NCBI GenBank assembly: GCA_016169945.1
Contig: JADLSH010000393.1
Coordinates: forward strand, 11,321,501 to 11,385,500
Length of the DNA stretch: 64,000 nucleotides
Source of the DNA: Trachythela sp. YZ-2020
Taxonomy: Eukaryota > Cnidaria > Anthozoa > Malacalcyonacea > Clavulariidae
Reading direction: 5' to 3'
Below, piece by piece: positions 8,668 to 20,726 of this stretch. Positions within the stretch are counted from its first letter, which is position 1. Each line of letters opens with the position of its first letter. A model generated the notes under the pieces. The model was not told the DNA's origin, did not search any database, and was given only the letters and a program-made list of their open reading frames with translations. Position numbers and translations under genes: made by a program.

Positions 8668-11600
8668 ATGATGGTAACTGTTTTACAAACTCGTCAAGTA
8701 TTCACTTTAATTGTGACATGGTTATCTTATGCCTCTACATATCTACTTCGAAAGCCTCTTGGTGTTATCAAACCAGACTTGGAGAAAACTCTTCATTTAA
8801 GAAAGACTGAAATGGGTTGGCTTGATGCTGCCTTGCTCTTGCCTTATGCTGTAATGCAAATGTTACTTGGAGGTTTAGGAGATAAAATTGGTGCAAGAAA
8901 AGCTTTGACTATTTGTTTAATAGGTTCAGCCCTTTCAATGGTACGTTTGTGTTAAATATTTTTAGAAAGTCGACAAGTCGTCCATATTGAAATTGCCACG
9001 TAAAACATGGATAGGTGGGTCAACACTATTATGCTGTGATGTTTATACCGTGGCAAAATGAAGATTTAAAAAAAATCTTAGCATAAGATATGCCACGCAT
9101 GATTTTTTCAAGGCTGGCCAGCTGGGTAGGTGGATTTAGATAAGAACGTCAATTAAACATTTTGCATGGCAACTTGAATGTGGATGTGGCCTCTATTCGT
9201 CCACCAGATCCTAATGTGTAAAGTAACGTTATTTGTCCGGCACAACTATTTTGCTCGTTTCACATGCTAAAATGATGCAGTACGACATAATTTCAATAGA
9301 TTGTAAACAATCCTAAGTAGTCGAGTAGTTTAGTTATATATCTGGCTTGTACACACTGACTCTGATATTCGATTCCCACAATTGCTAAAAATATGCAGAT
9401 AACTGCCTGATCACAGGTTAAGATGAGGGCTGGCCAAGGTTAGAGAGGGGATTGGTGCAGGCAAAGCTCAGGTTTTTATTGTCTAAAACAATGTGACTAT
9501 TTACATGAACCAATCCAATTAAGTTCCAGACAAATATATAGCCAAAGCTCTCCTCTGCCCGATTTTTCTTTTAGTGCAAGGCAGGAAAAACATAGCACTG
9601 ACATTCATGTTAGGGGCTTAATAGAGAAGCAGCTTAATAGAAGTCCTCTAAAAAACCTAATTCTTGCAAGAACTCGAACGTGTGGTGCTAGTGTAGGTAG
9701 AGTCTAACAAAGATTCAGCGGTGGAGTAGGATAAAACTACCTGAAAAATACAATAAGGACTTTGACGTTTCGAGCGAAACTAACTTCCAGACGAAGGGCC
9801 TTTACTCGAAATGTCAAAGTTCTTAAAGAGTCCACCAAAATACAGCAGTGGCAGACTGGTACCTGTGTACTTGACAACACAGTGCCTTAACTGGTAGTGC
9901 TTTGCCTGTAGTTGCCTATATTTCAAATAGGATTGCAGGGGTATGCCCCCCCCTGAGATCCCAATAAAATGGCTTTAATTTTTGCTTTTTAGGGGCACAT
10001 ATGGTTTTTCCCAATTTATGTAATTAAGCATACAGCTTTTTACAGTTCAGTAATGATTTCTTGAGATTTTGAGTTGTGCTCTTTCTGAAGCCCAATGCTT
10101 TCTATAAAAGAACAAATACTACACAATAAGAGAGCATGGAGGCCCACACAAGTGCGAGACCCATGAGGTTAATAGCACCGACTTATGCACATATGATCTT
10201 TCTGGAGTTGCTAACATTTATACTATAAATATCTTAAAGGCCCATTTCAAGAGGCCCAAAGGGCCTCACCTTTTGCCCAGTGAGCCAGACTGGCCAGTCC
10301 ACCCTTAAATACAGAGTCCAATATATATTCTAAAAGCTGTCAAATTAGGTGCCTCTTATGGCTTATCTCTAAACCCAGCATCACAGCTTTGGGGTGATGG
10401 AAACTCACTTGTAAACCAGTCATAGACACAATGACAATCATAACCATGATTTGTACTTGATTGCACTCTCTGCCACATCACCCACTTGATTCAGTATGGT
10501 ATTAACCTAAATTATTAAAGCTAAATACTTTAGGCATCTTGTTAATGTTTTCAGATCACATTTGGCTATTGGAAACATGTGTACATGCTTTCACTGTTAC
10601 TATTCTTAAATGGAACATTTCAAGCAACAGCTTGGCCTAACTGTGTGAAATGCCTCAGTTCTTGGTACTCAGATGAACATCGAGCATCCATATTTGGTTT
10701 ATGGGGAACATGTACCTTTGCAGGGGGAATTATTGGCACTTCATTGGCTGTGTATTTACAATCTGTTCACTCACCTGATCTTAAAATGATTTTCATACTA
10801 CCATCATTGATTGTACTTTCTATTGGTATATTGGTATTTCTAACAATGAAAATGCCTTCTGAACTAAATATTACAATTCCAGGAAAAGAACCATTGATCA
10901 CAGACTCAACTTTAAAAAATGACAAGGTTTTGAGTTTTTCAGAAGTTATTCGATTTAAACTTGTTCCAGAACTAGTTGTGACTGTGATTTGTGTTAAACT
11001 AGTTCGGTACTGTCTGTACATGTGGCTTCCAATGTATCTCCACGAAGCTCTGAAATACAGTAAAGCACAAGCAGGAATGTTGTCTACAACATTTGAAATT
11101 GGTGGAGTTTTAGGGTCTGCTTTAATTGGTGTTTTTATTAATAGGTAAGTTGGTAACTTGTCAGCAACTGTCATGCATAACCTCTATGAATCTTCCACTG
11201 CTTGATTTGGAAATTTTTAAATTAAGTTTGTTGATTATCATATTGATTATATGCGATATAAGAATGCAAGATTGAAAGAAACCTGTTTTCAGTTGATAGG
11301 TACATAAATCTCACTTTTATTAATAATATTTCACAAGTTAAAGAGGAATCACCCCATCAATTTGCAATTAAGAATTAATATTGCCAATAAGTACTATAAA
11401 ATACCAAACAGGTACCATACTGTGCCAAACCAGTACCATACAGTGCACACTACCCTAACATAACATAACATACACTTTATTTACTCTCGAATTTACAGAG
11501 TAGCTCAAACAAATGAGCTAATATCTTCGAGCATGCAATACTATATGAATAAATATCTATCTATCTATCTATACAATTTAATTTAAGAAAATTCCAGTAT

Positions 11601-13195
11601 TCTAATTGCTGTTTTAAATGTATTAATATCCATTATCATCCTGAAATCATCATCTAGTGAGTTCCCACTCTTTGCCGCTAAATATTTAATAGACTCCAAT
11701 CCATATTTGGTCGTCCTAGGTTTAGTTAAAGCCAATATATTTTGGCCTCTAAGCATATACTTGGAGATTCTAGCATTAAGTAGCTTTTTTAAATAATTGG
11801 GATACCTTGGATACAAAAGGCTCTTGAACACCACAGACAGCATACTATGCATTCTGGCATTATACAATGTACTAGTGTTGGTTTAATATGCGTCTATTTA
11901 GAGATTCCAATTTTTCAGTATTCCTTTTACCACAAAATTGCCAAATAAGGAAAAAATAGCAATCACTGCATGATTGTTGACCTTGTCGCATATTGTTGCG
12001 ATATGACAATTAAACTTCAATTCGTTATCTATTGTTACTCCTAATAATTCGATCCAATCGTTTACAGGGAATGCAAATTTGTGATTACGATTACCAAGGA
12101 CCATTGCTTGATGTTTTCCAGAATTCACAATCATGCATTAGTTCAAGCTTACTCTCCAGAACTGCAGGGTCACGATCAGAGTTGTACAACTGTTCATCGT
12201 CTGCATAAGCATTAAAATTGGCCCCAAGATGCTACCTTGTGGAACTCCCCTATTTACTAATTCCCAACTTGACCCTATGTCATATTTGAAAGGCCTAGCG
12301 CGATTGTGAACAGTATTTGTTGGGATATTTTACAATTTGGAATGGATTATTGTGCCAGTTGAATTTTATGCCATAAAATTAAGACACCAACACAGTATTT
12401 CACATCATACCAAATAAATGTGCTTAAAATATTGTTTTAGAATTTTAAATGGTCGTGTCCTGTATGGATGTTGTTTGTCTGTGTTCTTAAGTGCCCTGGC
12501 ACTTGTTGTTTTCCAAGTAACAAGTACCTGGGGTATTGCCTTCAACATAACCTTCATGTTGATTGCTGGTGTATGTAACTGTGGACCTGATCCTTTATTA
12601 ACTGGCTCAATACCAGCAAAAATTGGAGAGAAAGTAAATGCTCAAGCTGCCGTTTCAGGTGTTGTTAATGGTAAGTTACTTACTGTAACTCTTCAGTTAG
12701 TTAAATCAAATTAGGGTTTTTCAAATCATTTTCATGAAAACTGCGCTTGGTTAAATATGCAAATAACACAACTTGTGCGTGACCATGCATAATGAGTTCT
12801 TTCAGATTACATACTTTGTCACAATAACTTGTGGCAGACTGGTGAAAAAAATACGTGCATGCTTCATGATGTTTCCCTATATCGGTTATTTACAGTGATA
12901 TAAGAATGGAGTTTTAACCTTTCCCGATTGACCCACCGCAATAATACGCTAGCACTTAGGAAAACCTATGAACCTATACAACTAACATAATGTTGACAAT
13001 GTTTTCAATCACTTTTTAATTTTTAACCATCTTTCTCGAGGTTTTGGTGGTGTTGGAGCTATTGTGGAAGGTCCAGTGATTGGTATGATAGTGGACTATT
13101 ATGGTTGGTCTGGAGCATTCTATTTCATGGTTCTTCTCTCCATTCTTGCTTCTCTTTCATTATTTAGAGCATCGCGAGTTGATACAACATCATGA
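8668..13195 (+). CDS. SLC37-like major facilitator transporter, four exons
   Basis: Exons at 8668-8940, 10555-11144, 12441-12670 and 13041-13195 join in frame (phases 0, 2, 1) to a 415-residue protein ending TGA. All introns are GT-AG, with donors GTACGT, GTAAGT and GTAAGT. The protein belongs to the major facilitator superfamily, organophosphate:phosphate antiporter (SLC37/GlpT) branch. These proteins exchange sugar phosphates or glycerol-3-phosphate for inorganic phosphate, commonly in the ER membrane of animals. Readable marks are an early YLLRKPLGVIKPDL helix, the loop motif GGLGDKIGARK between helices 2 and 3, FQATAWPNCVKCLSSWY in helix 4, and GPDPLLTGSIPAKIG near helix 10. The hydrophobic pattern fits about 12 helices. 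It is slightly shorter than most animal SLC37 members. Which of the A1-A4 subtypes it matches, and its substrate, cannot be told from the sequence. Confidence 0.85.
8941..10554. other. Intron 1 of the SLC37-like gene
   Basis: No gene or intact transposon is recognised. A short inverted-repeat remnant containing ACTTTGACGTTTCGAGC and its inverse lies near 9760-9820. The rest is unassigned AT-rich sequence. Confidence 0.5.
11455..12330 (-). mobile_element. 3' part of a CR1/L2-like LINE in intron 2
   Basis: Minus-strand open pieces at 11898-12134 and 11583-11867 encode the end of a LINE reverse transcriptase: a WIELLGVTIDNELKF block of the thumb region, then a C-terminal tail with LNARISKYMLRG and TKYGLESIKYLA. 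Several frameshifts separate the pieces, so the copy is dead and truncated at its 5' side. An ATCT microsatellite (11558-11572) and a TAACA-rich end near 11455 mark the 3' end. It lies inside intron 2 of the transporter, on the opposite strand. Confidence 0.7.
12671..13040. other. Intron 3 of the SLC37-like gene
   Basis: Nothing is recognised beyond the donor GTAAGTT and the acceptor CTCGAG. Confidence 0.5.
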
Positions 13196-13650
13196 TTTAT
13201 GAATTAAATATAGCGAAATATTTTAAAATGCATGTATATATATACAAATATTCTGTACCGTTCATTTCAATAAGGTATTAACTAAAGGTAACTATATGAT
13301 CATTTGGTTACTCTAATGTAGTAATTTCATTAGAAATGACACGTTATAGTTTTGACGAATTAATCCAGCTAGGCTAAATTTCTAAGGAATGATATTGAAA
13401 ATTTTGATGATGTGTTCAACCATCAATGCCAATGGATTGCTCGAGAAGGGAGCCTAACAAATGATCTCAAACATGCAAAGTCTTGTTAAATTGGTTGACA
13501 TGTCATATGCTCCCATGATTTCATTCTCATAAATATGGTATAGATTAAAAATTAACTATGCCGACTTATTAAGGACTGAGAAATTGTGGCTGCAAATTTT
13601 TCTATTGAGCAATTTTGGCAGATGATTGCACAGGAAAGATGATTCTCACT
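13196..13650. other. Region downstream of the SLC37-like gene
   Basis: Probable 3' untranslated region followed by unassigned sequence. There is no clear AATAAA signal near the stop codon. Confidence 0.4.
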
Positions 13651-13651
13651 A

Positions 13652-13788
13652 GTTTTGGATTTATCTAGTCTTGAACCGTTTTGCAACGTTTTGGCAGTAA
13701 CTACATCATGCAGGCGTGGTGGAATGAGATGGCGCGGCTGTTTATCTCGTTGGAGGTAGTCCAGTTAAGACTAGATAAATCCAAAACT
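13652..13788. repeat. Fold-back element
   Basis: The inverted arms GTTTTGGATTTATCTAGTCTT (13652 onward) and their reverse complement (13767-13788) bracket a unique core of about 95 bp. It looks like a small MITE; the TA-containing flanks do not define its superfamily. Confidence 0.6.
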
Positions 13789-13867
13789 ATTAGCCACACT
13801 GAATCGATAGAGAAACACGCTGTGATACAGCATGGCAGTAGCTTAAGTATCCTCTCTATAGAGATTG

Positions 13868-14103
13868 CTAAATTGTACTATGCATAGACCGTCTAGGATC
13901 AGGTCTCTGCGTGCTCCATAGAAGCTTAACTGCGTGAGAGATAATCCTTTGCATTTGAGGGTCCAATTCCATTTTTAAATCACCAAAAATATCTACGAAT
14001 GGACCGTTTCCGCACGAAGTATGTGGATATTCATAGTCAAATTCGATCGGCAGTCGCAAAAGTTCGGACCAAGAAAACGTCGGATGTTCTTTAAAATTGC
14101 CCT
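13868..14103 (-). CDS. Unrecognised minus-strand open fragment
   Basis: An open frame of about 78 codons on the minus strand, with a balanced, protein-like composition containing LRLPIEFDYEYPHTSCG and FVDIFGDLKMELDPQM. I do not recognise the family. Upstream the frame closes in a GGGG-rich stretch, so if genuine it is an exon fragment or a piece of transposon ORF. No splice site decides the matter. Confidence 0.2.
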
Positions 14104-14350
14104 CGGACCCCGCCTTGTAAGCTCACGCCTTCGGCGATCGCTAACCCTATCACCCCCCGCAACAATTTCTTGATGACATCATAAATCCCCCCTCACTTCT
14201 GTTTTGGTGGCTACGCCACTGCCCGCAAACACGGGGTCGTCCCGTACCGTATTTATGAACAGACTTTGTGATTGGTAGATTATGACAATAAGAGACAAGC
14301 AACTCTAGAAATCATCTTTCTAAAGAACGAGTCATAAAGACTGGTTACTT

Positions 14351-15095
14351 TTGTTTCAGAAAACCAAATCACAAAACGTGTTCATATTATGTAGGTATTT
14401 ACTGCAAACAGGCTGCGAAGGGGACTATTTCAAGGCCAGCAAACGACTATACCTAATCACGCAGTTAAAAAGAGCAAGAGTTCCTGCAAAGAAATTATTC
14501 AAATATGCTGTGCATGCATACGACCGATACTGGAATACGCTTCCCCTGTATTTCATAACTCCTTACCACAGCACTTAAACTTGGATATTGAAAGAGTTCA
14601 AAAAAGATGTATTAGAAAAATATTTCCTGGCGTTTCGTACGAAGAAGGACTTAAATTAGCTAAATTAGAAACCTTATATGATCGTAGATCGGAAGCGTGC
14701 AAAAAACTCTTTCTCCAAGCTTATTCTGATACCAACCATAAACTACACAACTTGATTCCGAAGGAAACCTCGTGCCAGTATTCGCTAAGGAAAAGCCGTA
14801 AACTTTTAGTGCCAAGAACTCGAACAGATCGTTTTAAAAATTATTTTATTATTTTTAATAGTACAAATATGTAAACAATACTAAGTAGCTTTGCATGTAT
14901 ATATTCTTATTGTATTTTTAATATTTAATTAATAGTTGCACCGAATAATGTAGTTTTTAACTTGAACCTATATTATGTAAATATTCATAGATAATTCAGT
15001 GGACAGTAAACTGTAAGTTATGAATTTATCTCCTGTAAACTGTAAGTTATGAATTTATTAAACTCACTATCTACCTATCTATTTCATATCGGGAG
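14351..15095 (+). mobile_element. 3' end of a LINE (reverse transcriptase tail), plus strand
   Basis: Two open pieces, 14351-14578 and 14581-14874, read YLITQLKRARVPAKKLFKY and then IERVQKRCIRKIFPGVSYE, typical of the C-terminal tail of CR1/L2-type ORF2. A frameshift and a stop separate them. The 3' region contains a duplicated GTAAACTGTAAGTTATGAAT unit (15006-15060) and ends in a CTATCTACCTATCTA microsatellite. It is truncated on the 5' side. Confidence 0.7.
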
Positions 15096-15344
15096 GGTAT
15101 TACATAACTAAAAACTAATATCTGATGCCCACCAAAAAGGGTTAGAAAAACGTAATATATATTTCTAAAATTCATTAATTATTCATAAGCAAAATACAAA
15201 GGAAACTCATGACCCGCAGCGGATCTATATATTTGATATAGACTTGCTCAAATTTTCTCCTTCAATTTTTACAGCGTAGATAACATCAATCTTCAAAATT
15301 CCAACGCCAGTGAGCGTACAAAACGAGTCATTTTAGAAGTCATA

Positions 15345-15438
15345 TACAAACCTTGCAGTTCGGCCTTTATCAGATCTAAAACACTCGGTTGCGCCTGGAT
15401 GTTTTAAATCAGATAAAGACCTCTCGCGCGGTTTGTAT
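15345..15438. repeat. Short fold-back repeat
   Basis: An imperfect inverted repeat: TACAAACCTTGCAG... at the left pairs with ...CGCGCGGTTTGTA at the right, with a second pair of arms TTTATCAGAT/ATCAGATAAAG inside. Confidence 0.5.
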
Positions 15439-15464
15439 ATATTATATATTATACATACAGCATG

Positions 15465-15551
15465 AGCGTCCGTGTTGCATAAGATACGCCAACGTGAGCC
15501 GAAGGCTATATATACTCCCTATAGGGTTGTATTTTATGCAACACGGACGCG
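15465..15551. repeat. Short fold-back repeat
   Basis: The arms GCGTCCGTGTTGCATAA and TTATGCAACACGGACGC are nearly perfect inverse copies around a loop of about 50 bp. Confidence 0.65.
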
Positions 15552-15559
15552 AATCAGTG

Positions 15560-16300
15560 TTTTGCTTGTGATTCGTCTTGAAGAAAACTAAATGATATTC
15601 GGCGAAAAACATTCGCATATGCATGAATGCATACAGGCGTGGTTATTTATTAGAGTTAAACTAAAGAAAACTGGTACAGGCATGCACATTCACAGTTTGC
15701 ACATTTTAAATATAATTCATGGTATCATGACCGTGAAGGAGCTTGTATATATCTGTTTCAGAATTGTGTTGATTTGCATAAACTTTAAGTTTGAAAACAA
15801 CATGAGTATAGAGCGCGTTTGCATGTGACGTCACAGCCTTATGACCATTTTCGTATAATATAATGCATCAAAACAAAACTAAACACTGTTTTATTTGTCA
15901 AATAATATAGAACATGACATAGTCATAGACATTTGTTATTGAATATGATTATATGAGAACCAACTCAATATTTCAGCTATAAATCATCAATCAGCTGCTA
16001 AATATAGTTATCCGATCACCTTAATTGAAAATTGTGCCAGCACATGGTCTAGAAAAAGATAAGATTTAAAACGGTCTAGCTTGGACGAAATTATCAATTT
16101 TGGAGAAGGAATCACCGCGAACTAGTCATAGAATTATCAAATGGATCAGCAATCAGCATGCACATTTGTGTCATGAGTTCATTTGGAATTTTGTTTATTG
16201 CCTTGCTCTGATCCTTTTGTTTCCGTGAAGAGCGAAATAATGATAAAAGCATCATCAAGACATGATAACTACGACTACGTTGACAAATACTTACATATAA
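15560..16300. other. Unassigned AT-rich intergenic stretch
   Basis: I see no gene, RNA or defined repeat here. Open frames are short and lack family resemblance. Confidence 0.4.
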
Positions 16301-16488
16301 GAATTAAAAAACGAGTCGCGTGCCGTTATGGTGTAATAATGCACGAGGGGTGAATGTTGGGAGAATACGAGAGAAGCTTGTAAAACACGAGGCGTAGCCG
16401 AGTGTTTTACACGCTTCTCGAGTATTCTCCCAACATTCCCCCGAGTGCATTATTACACCTTAACGGCACAAGACGAGTTTTTTAATTA
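16301..16488. repeat. Large near-perfect palindrome (fold-back MITE)
   Basis: The left arm (AATTAAAAAACGAGTC through GAGAAGCTTGTAAAACACG) pairs with the right arm (GTGTTTTACACGCTTCTC through GACGAGTTTTTTAATT) over about 90 bp each way, leaving a loop of only a few bases near 16395. Its outer ends are also the terminal inverted repeat of the larger composite repeat at 16472-20720. Confidence 0.8.
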
Positions 16489-17350
16489 TTTGATATTATA
16501 AGTGGTAGATAAGCACAGTAAACAATTTTGTTCAAAGATCAATATTGATATTCTCCTAACATGTAATCACTGACGTCACTCGCAAGCTTTTTAATGTTTT
16601 CATTGCTTGGCAACAACTACAAGCTTGAATTCTGGCCGGCGAAGGAGCGAAAAACTTGCAACTCAACAAGAATTAGGGATTGAAAAGGCAAAAATGGTGC
16701 ACAATGATAGACAGATTGGTTTTTCGTTGTTCTGCTTCACTATTGTCCTGGATTCGGTATAAAAGCGAAGGGTTTTTGTCAAGCTGCTTTGATGACATTG
16801 GCTGTCAAGTTGATTTTTCATCTTGAACTAAATATATCAGGCAGTTTTTGTTTGAAGGTACTGTTTGAATATTTTTTGTGTTTTTTTGCTAGTTCAGTGG
16901 TTGAAATGCATAAACATGTCGTATTTGTGTAGGTTTTTGTCGTTGCATCTTGACAGCTTAAAAACTGTACACATAGTGTTTATATCTAAATCAATGCCAA
17001 AATGGTTAATTTTAATTTTTTGCACCTAGAACTGTGGATAAATTTGGTTTGGTTTGTGTTTAAATACAGTTTTTGTACCTTTAAATGTCAAAATAGTACA
17101 GATTTTCGCGTTTCTTGTCGCCGTTGAATGCTAACTTTCAAGCAAAAAAGTATATTTCAAACTCAGAAACAACTACGAATCTTTATTCGCCGTTTATGTT
17201 CCGTTGTTATTTGTTGGCTGGCTTTTTTCCATCTCGTTTAGGTCTACTTTTTCTTGCTTTCTGACATACTTTGGATTTAAAACTATTATAATTTTGTTCA
17301 TATTGTATTGACAATTCCGTGGAAAATTTAACAAGCGGGGACGAAGGGAG

Positions 17351-20300
17351 CAGGGTTGGATATAAGAAGATTTTTTCAAAAGTAAAATCTTCTTATTTCT
17401 TATATTAATATAAGAAGATTTTATAGCAATATAAGAAGATTTTCGATGACGTCATTCGACATCAAGGAAATATGACGTCATTCAACATCAAGGAAATATG
17501 ACGTCATAAGTAAAAAATAAAAAAATTTCAAATAACTGTCAACCATTTTATATATACATAAAACAATTAAACAACATTATAAGTAAGATTTCGCACATAA
17601 TAATGCTGTACATCTCATCGAAAACGTTTATAAACACGAACTAATCAGTTCAAGCTTGGAGGCTATGTCATTGTCCCTGAGTTCATGCCGCAATAGATAT
17701 AAACAATTAAACATTACAAATAAGATTTCTTACATTATAATAGTATACATCTCTTCGAAAAAGTTTATAAACACGAACTAAATAATCAGTTCAACCTTAG
17801 CGGTTATGTTTTTGTTCCTGAGTTCATTGATTCCCGTCAATGTCCATCAGTTCTTCGTTGATTCCCATCAATTCAACATTATCATCATCATCATTATCAT
17901 CGTCGTCACTGTTATCATAGCACCAACTCGAGGGACCTTCAAGCTGACTCGCGTTGGTTTTAATGTAGACAAGTTTCTTTACTTTTTCTGCTCCAAGACG
18001 GTTGCGTAATTTGCTGTGAATAAAACCAAAAGTGGAAAAATTACGCTCGGAAGCAGCGGACGATGCTGCCATTGAAAAGACACGGATGGCAAGATCTTGT
18101 AACAATGGCCAATCTGTACCGTCTGCTTTCCACCACTCAAGGCATGATTTTGTTTCGCCAATTATCTTGAAACGAAATGTGTTTTCTTCTCTCGTTGAGT
18201 GCGTCAATCCTAAAGCTGGTATACTCTTGGGCTAGTTGCTCCTTTCTTTCTTGGCTTGTTGTTCCATCTGCCATTGGAAAAGCGAATACAAAATCTTCAA
18301 TCTCCTTTCGTAGCTTGCGGGTCATGCGGTCTCCCAAGTAGCGAGGGTCGAGTAGGTAAGCTATCCCATGTGCATCGCCATACATAAATTGAAAACGCTG
18401 TTTCACGAGTTGCACAAGGTACGTCTTCTTGTGAGCATCTATGCTGGTCATGGCATGCATCTTATCCTCAATTTCTAGAAATGCATTGAAGACATCGGAG
18501 CATGAAACAGCATCACTTTGAAAGATCTTGATAAATTTGTCAATTGGCTGCAGAATTCTAATGCATTCATCGAGTGAATGGACAAAATCGGGATCGGTGA
18601 TTATCTCTTTGATAACAGCGCGTTTCTCTTGTTGCTTCGCATTACCTTTGCTCGCAAAATCACGTTGGGATACAAGGCCATTCAGGATATTGTCAGCATC
18701 TCGCAACGATTTAAAACAACCAAGAATCGTGCCCCAGCGTGTTGCCGCAGGTTGAACTAGGTTTTTCAACTTTTCCGCTTTCAACGCCTTGTTAAGGGCC
18801 GCCCTGGGCTCGTGATGGTTGTGATAAAAAGAGACAATGTCCTTGCAATTGGTGGCAAAATTAAGCAAGTCCTCGAAAGGATACCCATCAGGATAGTTCC
18901 CATCAGCATTCTTTGTGGCTGCAAAATATCATTAACCAGCAGATTCAGACCATGCGCAACACAGCCATGAAAGAAACGATGCGGATACTTTTGTTCAAGT
19001 GCTTTCCACGCCTTCTTATTTGCCGATGTATTGTCGGTAATCGCACCAACCACCTTACCACCAAGGTTGTCCATAACGCGAGCTAAATCGCTGGCGATCC
19101 ATTCAGCATTATGCCCCTGCTCTTCAGTGTGTACAGCTTCAAGAAACAAGGAAAATGTGGGGCAGACAGCCATGTAGTTAACGATGGGCTCATTTAACAC
19201 GCTAGACCATGCATCACTCGTGATGCTAACGTATTGGGTGTTACTGGAAAGTTTCTTATCCACTTCAGTTTTTATCTTTTGGTAACATTCCTGAAGTAAA
19301 CCACCTTTGCTATCGTCAGCTAACTTCTTTCGGGATGGTAATCTTGCACCTGGTCTGGCCAATTGCATAGCCCGAAGGAGATGTGGATTTTCAATACGCA
19401 TGAAGCTTGTTCCAGTGGAATAGAAATACATGGCCATTTCCTGATTGAACTTTCTTTGCTCAGTAGTGTTGAAGTGAGGAATGGCAAACGATCTTAACGA
19501 CTGCTGAGAATGTCGAATTGGTGCGTTGCTTTTGGCACTGGCACTGGTGAAGTCGGTCATTTTCGATTTTTGGGCAGCGCTCTTATTATTGCCGTTCTTC
19601 CACCAGTCGGGACGATCAATAACTGGCATATCCAACATCAATTTTTTGAATGGTCTGCATTTTCGAAGATGAGTCTCAACGGACAACGTTTTATGGTGGT
19701 GTCGAATGGTCTCTTTGCAATGTTTGCAGACGGCGTGGTTGGGTTTATCCATGGATTGAACACCTGATTCATCAAAGGCGTCCTTCCAGATAGGATGCTT
19801 TGGCTTTCCAACTTTTCGGACAACTTCCCTTCATTATTCTCACTCACTTTGATTGGTTTCTGCAGTTGCAGGTTGAACGAGTGTACTATTGTTCATGATA
19901 CCTAACTGAAAAACGAAACTTTAAAATATAGCTAATGGTTTTATAATTACTTCCAAAATACGTTTTAATGCATAATTTTTACGATAGATACTTGGTAGTG
20001 TCCACAATATTTAACAAATATTTTAGTTTTGCCTTAGTCTGTTAGTCATCGAACTTTTCAGTGATGCTACAGTGCTACACAGCTACAAAGTCAAAGACAA
20101 AGATATTTCTCTTTTTCTGTTTTACACTTTTACATTGTTTTGTTAATTTGTTAATACTGATAAAATCATTAAAATGATAAATAAATTCGCACGACAAAGA
20201 AATATTCCAGCAAATATACTTAAAAGACCATCTATTTAATTTTATTTATGAATTGTACGTACCTTTTATAACGATGACATTCACGTACATTTTTCCAAAA

Positions 20301-20601
20301 ACATGTGCCCGTGGTTGCGCAATGGCTGCCATGACATGTAGGCCCGCATGCTGGGATATGCTGACACCTGTTCGCAGGGCGCAGGCTTTTGTGTTCAAAT
20401 TCAATATGGCGATTTTGTATCATTCAAAAACTGAAAAACTTCTGTCAATGGTTCAAAGCATCAAATTCACAACTTCAAAGTACAAAATTATCGAAAATAA
20501 TATAAGAAGATATAAGAAGATTTTCCCCCAAAAAATAAATCTTCTTATATTAATATAAGAAGATATAAGAAGAAATAATATAAGAAGATTTGCCAACCCT
20601 G
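17351..20601 (-). mobile_element. hAT transposon with 8-bp target duplication
   Basis: The 3251-bp element begins CAGGGTTGG and ends CCAACCCTG. On both sides it is flanked by the exact 8-bp duplication GAAGGGAG (17343-17350 and 20602-20609). Several ATAAGAAGATT motifs lie just inside each end and are plausible subterminal transposase-binding repeats. It carries a decayed hAT transposase on the minus strand. The uninterrupted copy B at 20727-21690 represents the empty target. Confidence 0.9.
17824..19800 (-). pseudogene. hAT transposase (BED-finger, ZBED-like), frameshifted
   Basis: Read on the minus strand, the protein begins with a KHPIWKDAF block and a BED zinc finger (CKHCKETIRHHHKTLSVETH..RKC). 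It continues through ITSDAWSSVLNEP (first catalytic Asp), GAITDNTSANKKAW and FHGCVAHGLNLLVND (second Asp and the Cys-x2-His pair), PAATRWGT, and ends with the dimerisation block SSAASERNFSTFGFIHSKLR, which contains the catalytic Glu. The open pieces are 19752-18781, 18868-18137 and 18207-17824. Changes of frame near 18880 and 18205, plus in-frame stops upstream of the BED finger, show it is not intact unless the assembly is wrong. An acidic Asp-rich tail ends the last piece. Confidence 0.85.
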
Positions 20602-20726
20602 GAAGGGAGAAAAATCAAAACGGTGGCCGTGCTTTATTGCGTCATAAAGCACGCGCATTAGCCAATCAAATTGCTCGTTAGATACTACTTATAATATAAT
20701 TAAGAATTAAAAAACGAGTCACTTTT

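Larger units (their letters stand above)
16472..20720. mobile_element. TIR-bounded repeat copy A, split by a hAT insertion
   Basis: The left end GACGAGTTTTTTAATTATTT... (16473) has its reverse complement at ...AATTAAAAAACGAGTC (20720), giving a TIR of about 40 bp that includes ATTATAAGTGG. The body, about 950 bp without the insert, lies at 16490-17350 and 20602-20690. The adjacent copy B repeats it. No coding sequence is recognised in the body. Confidence 0.65.
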
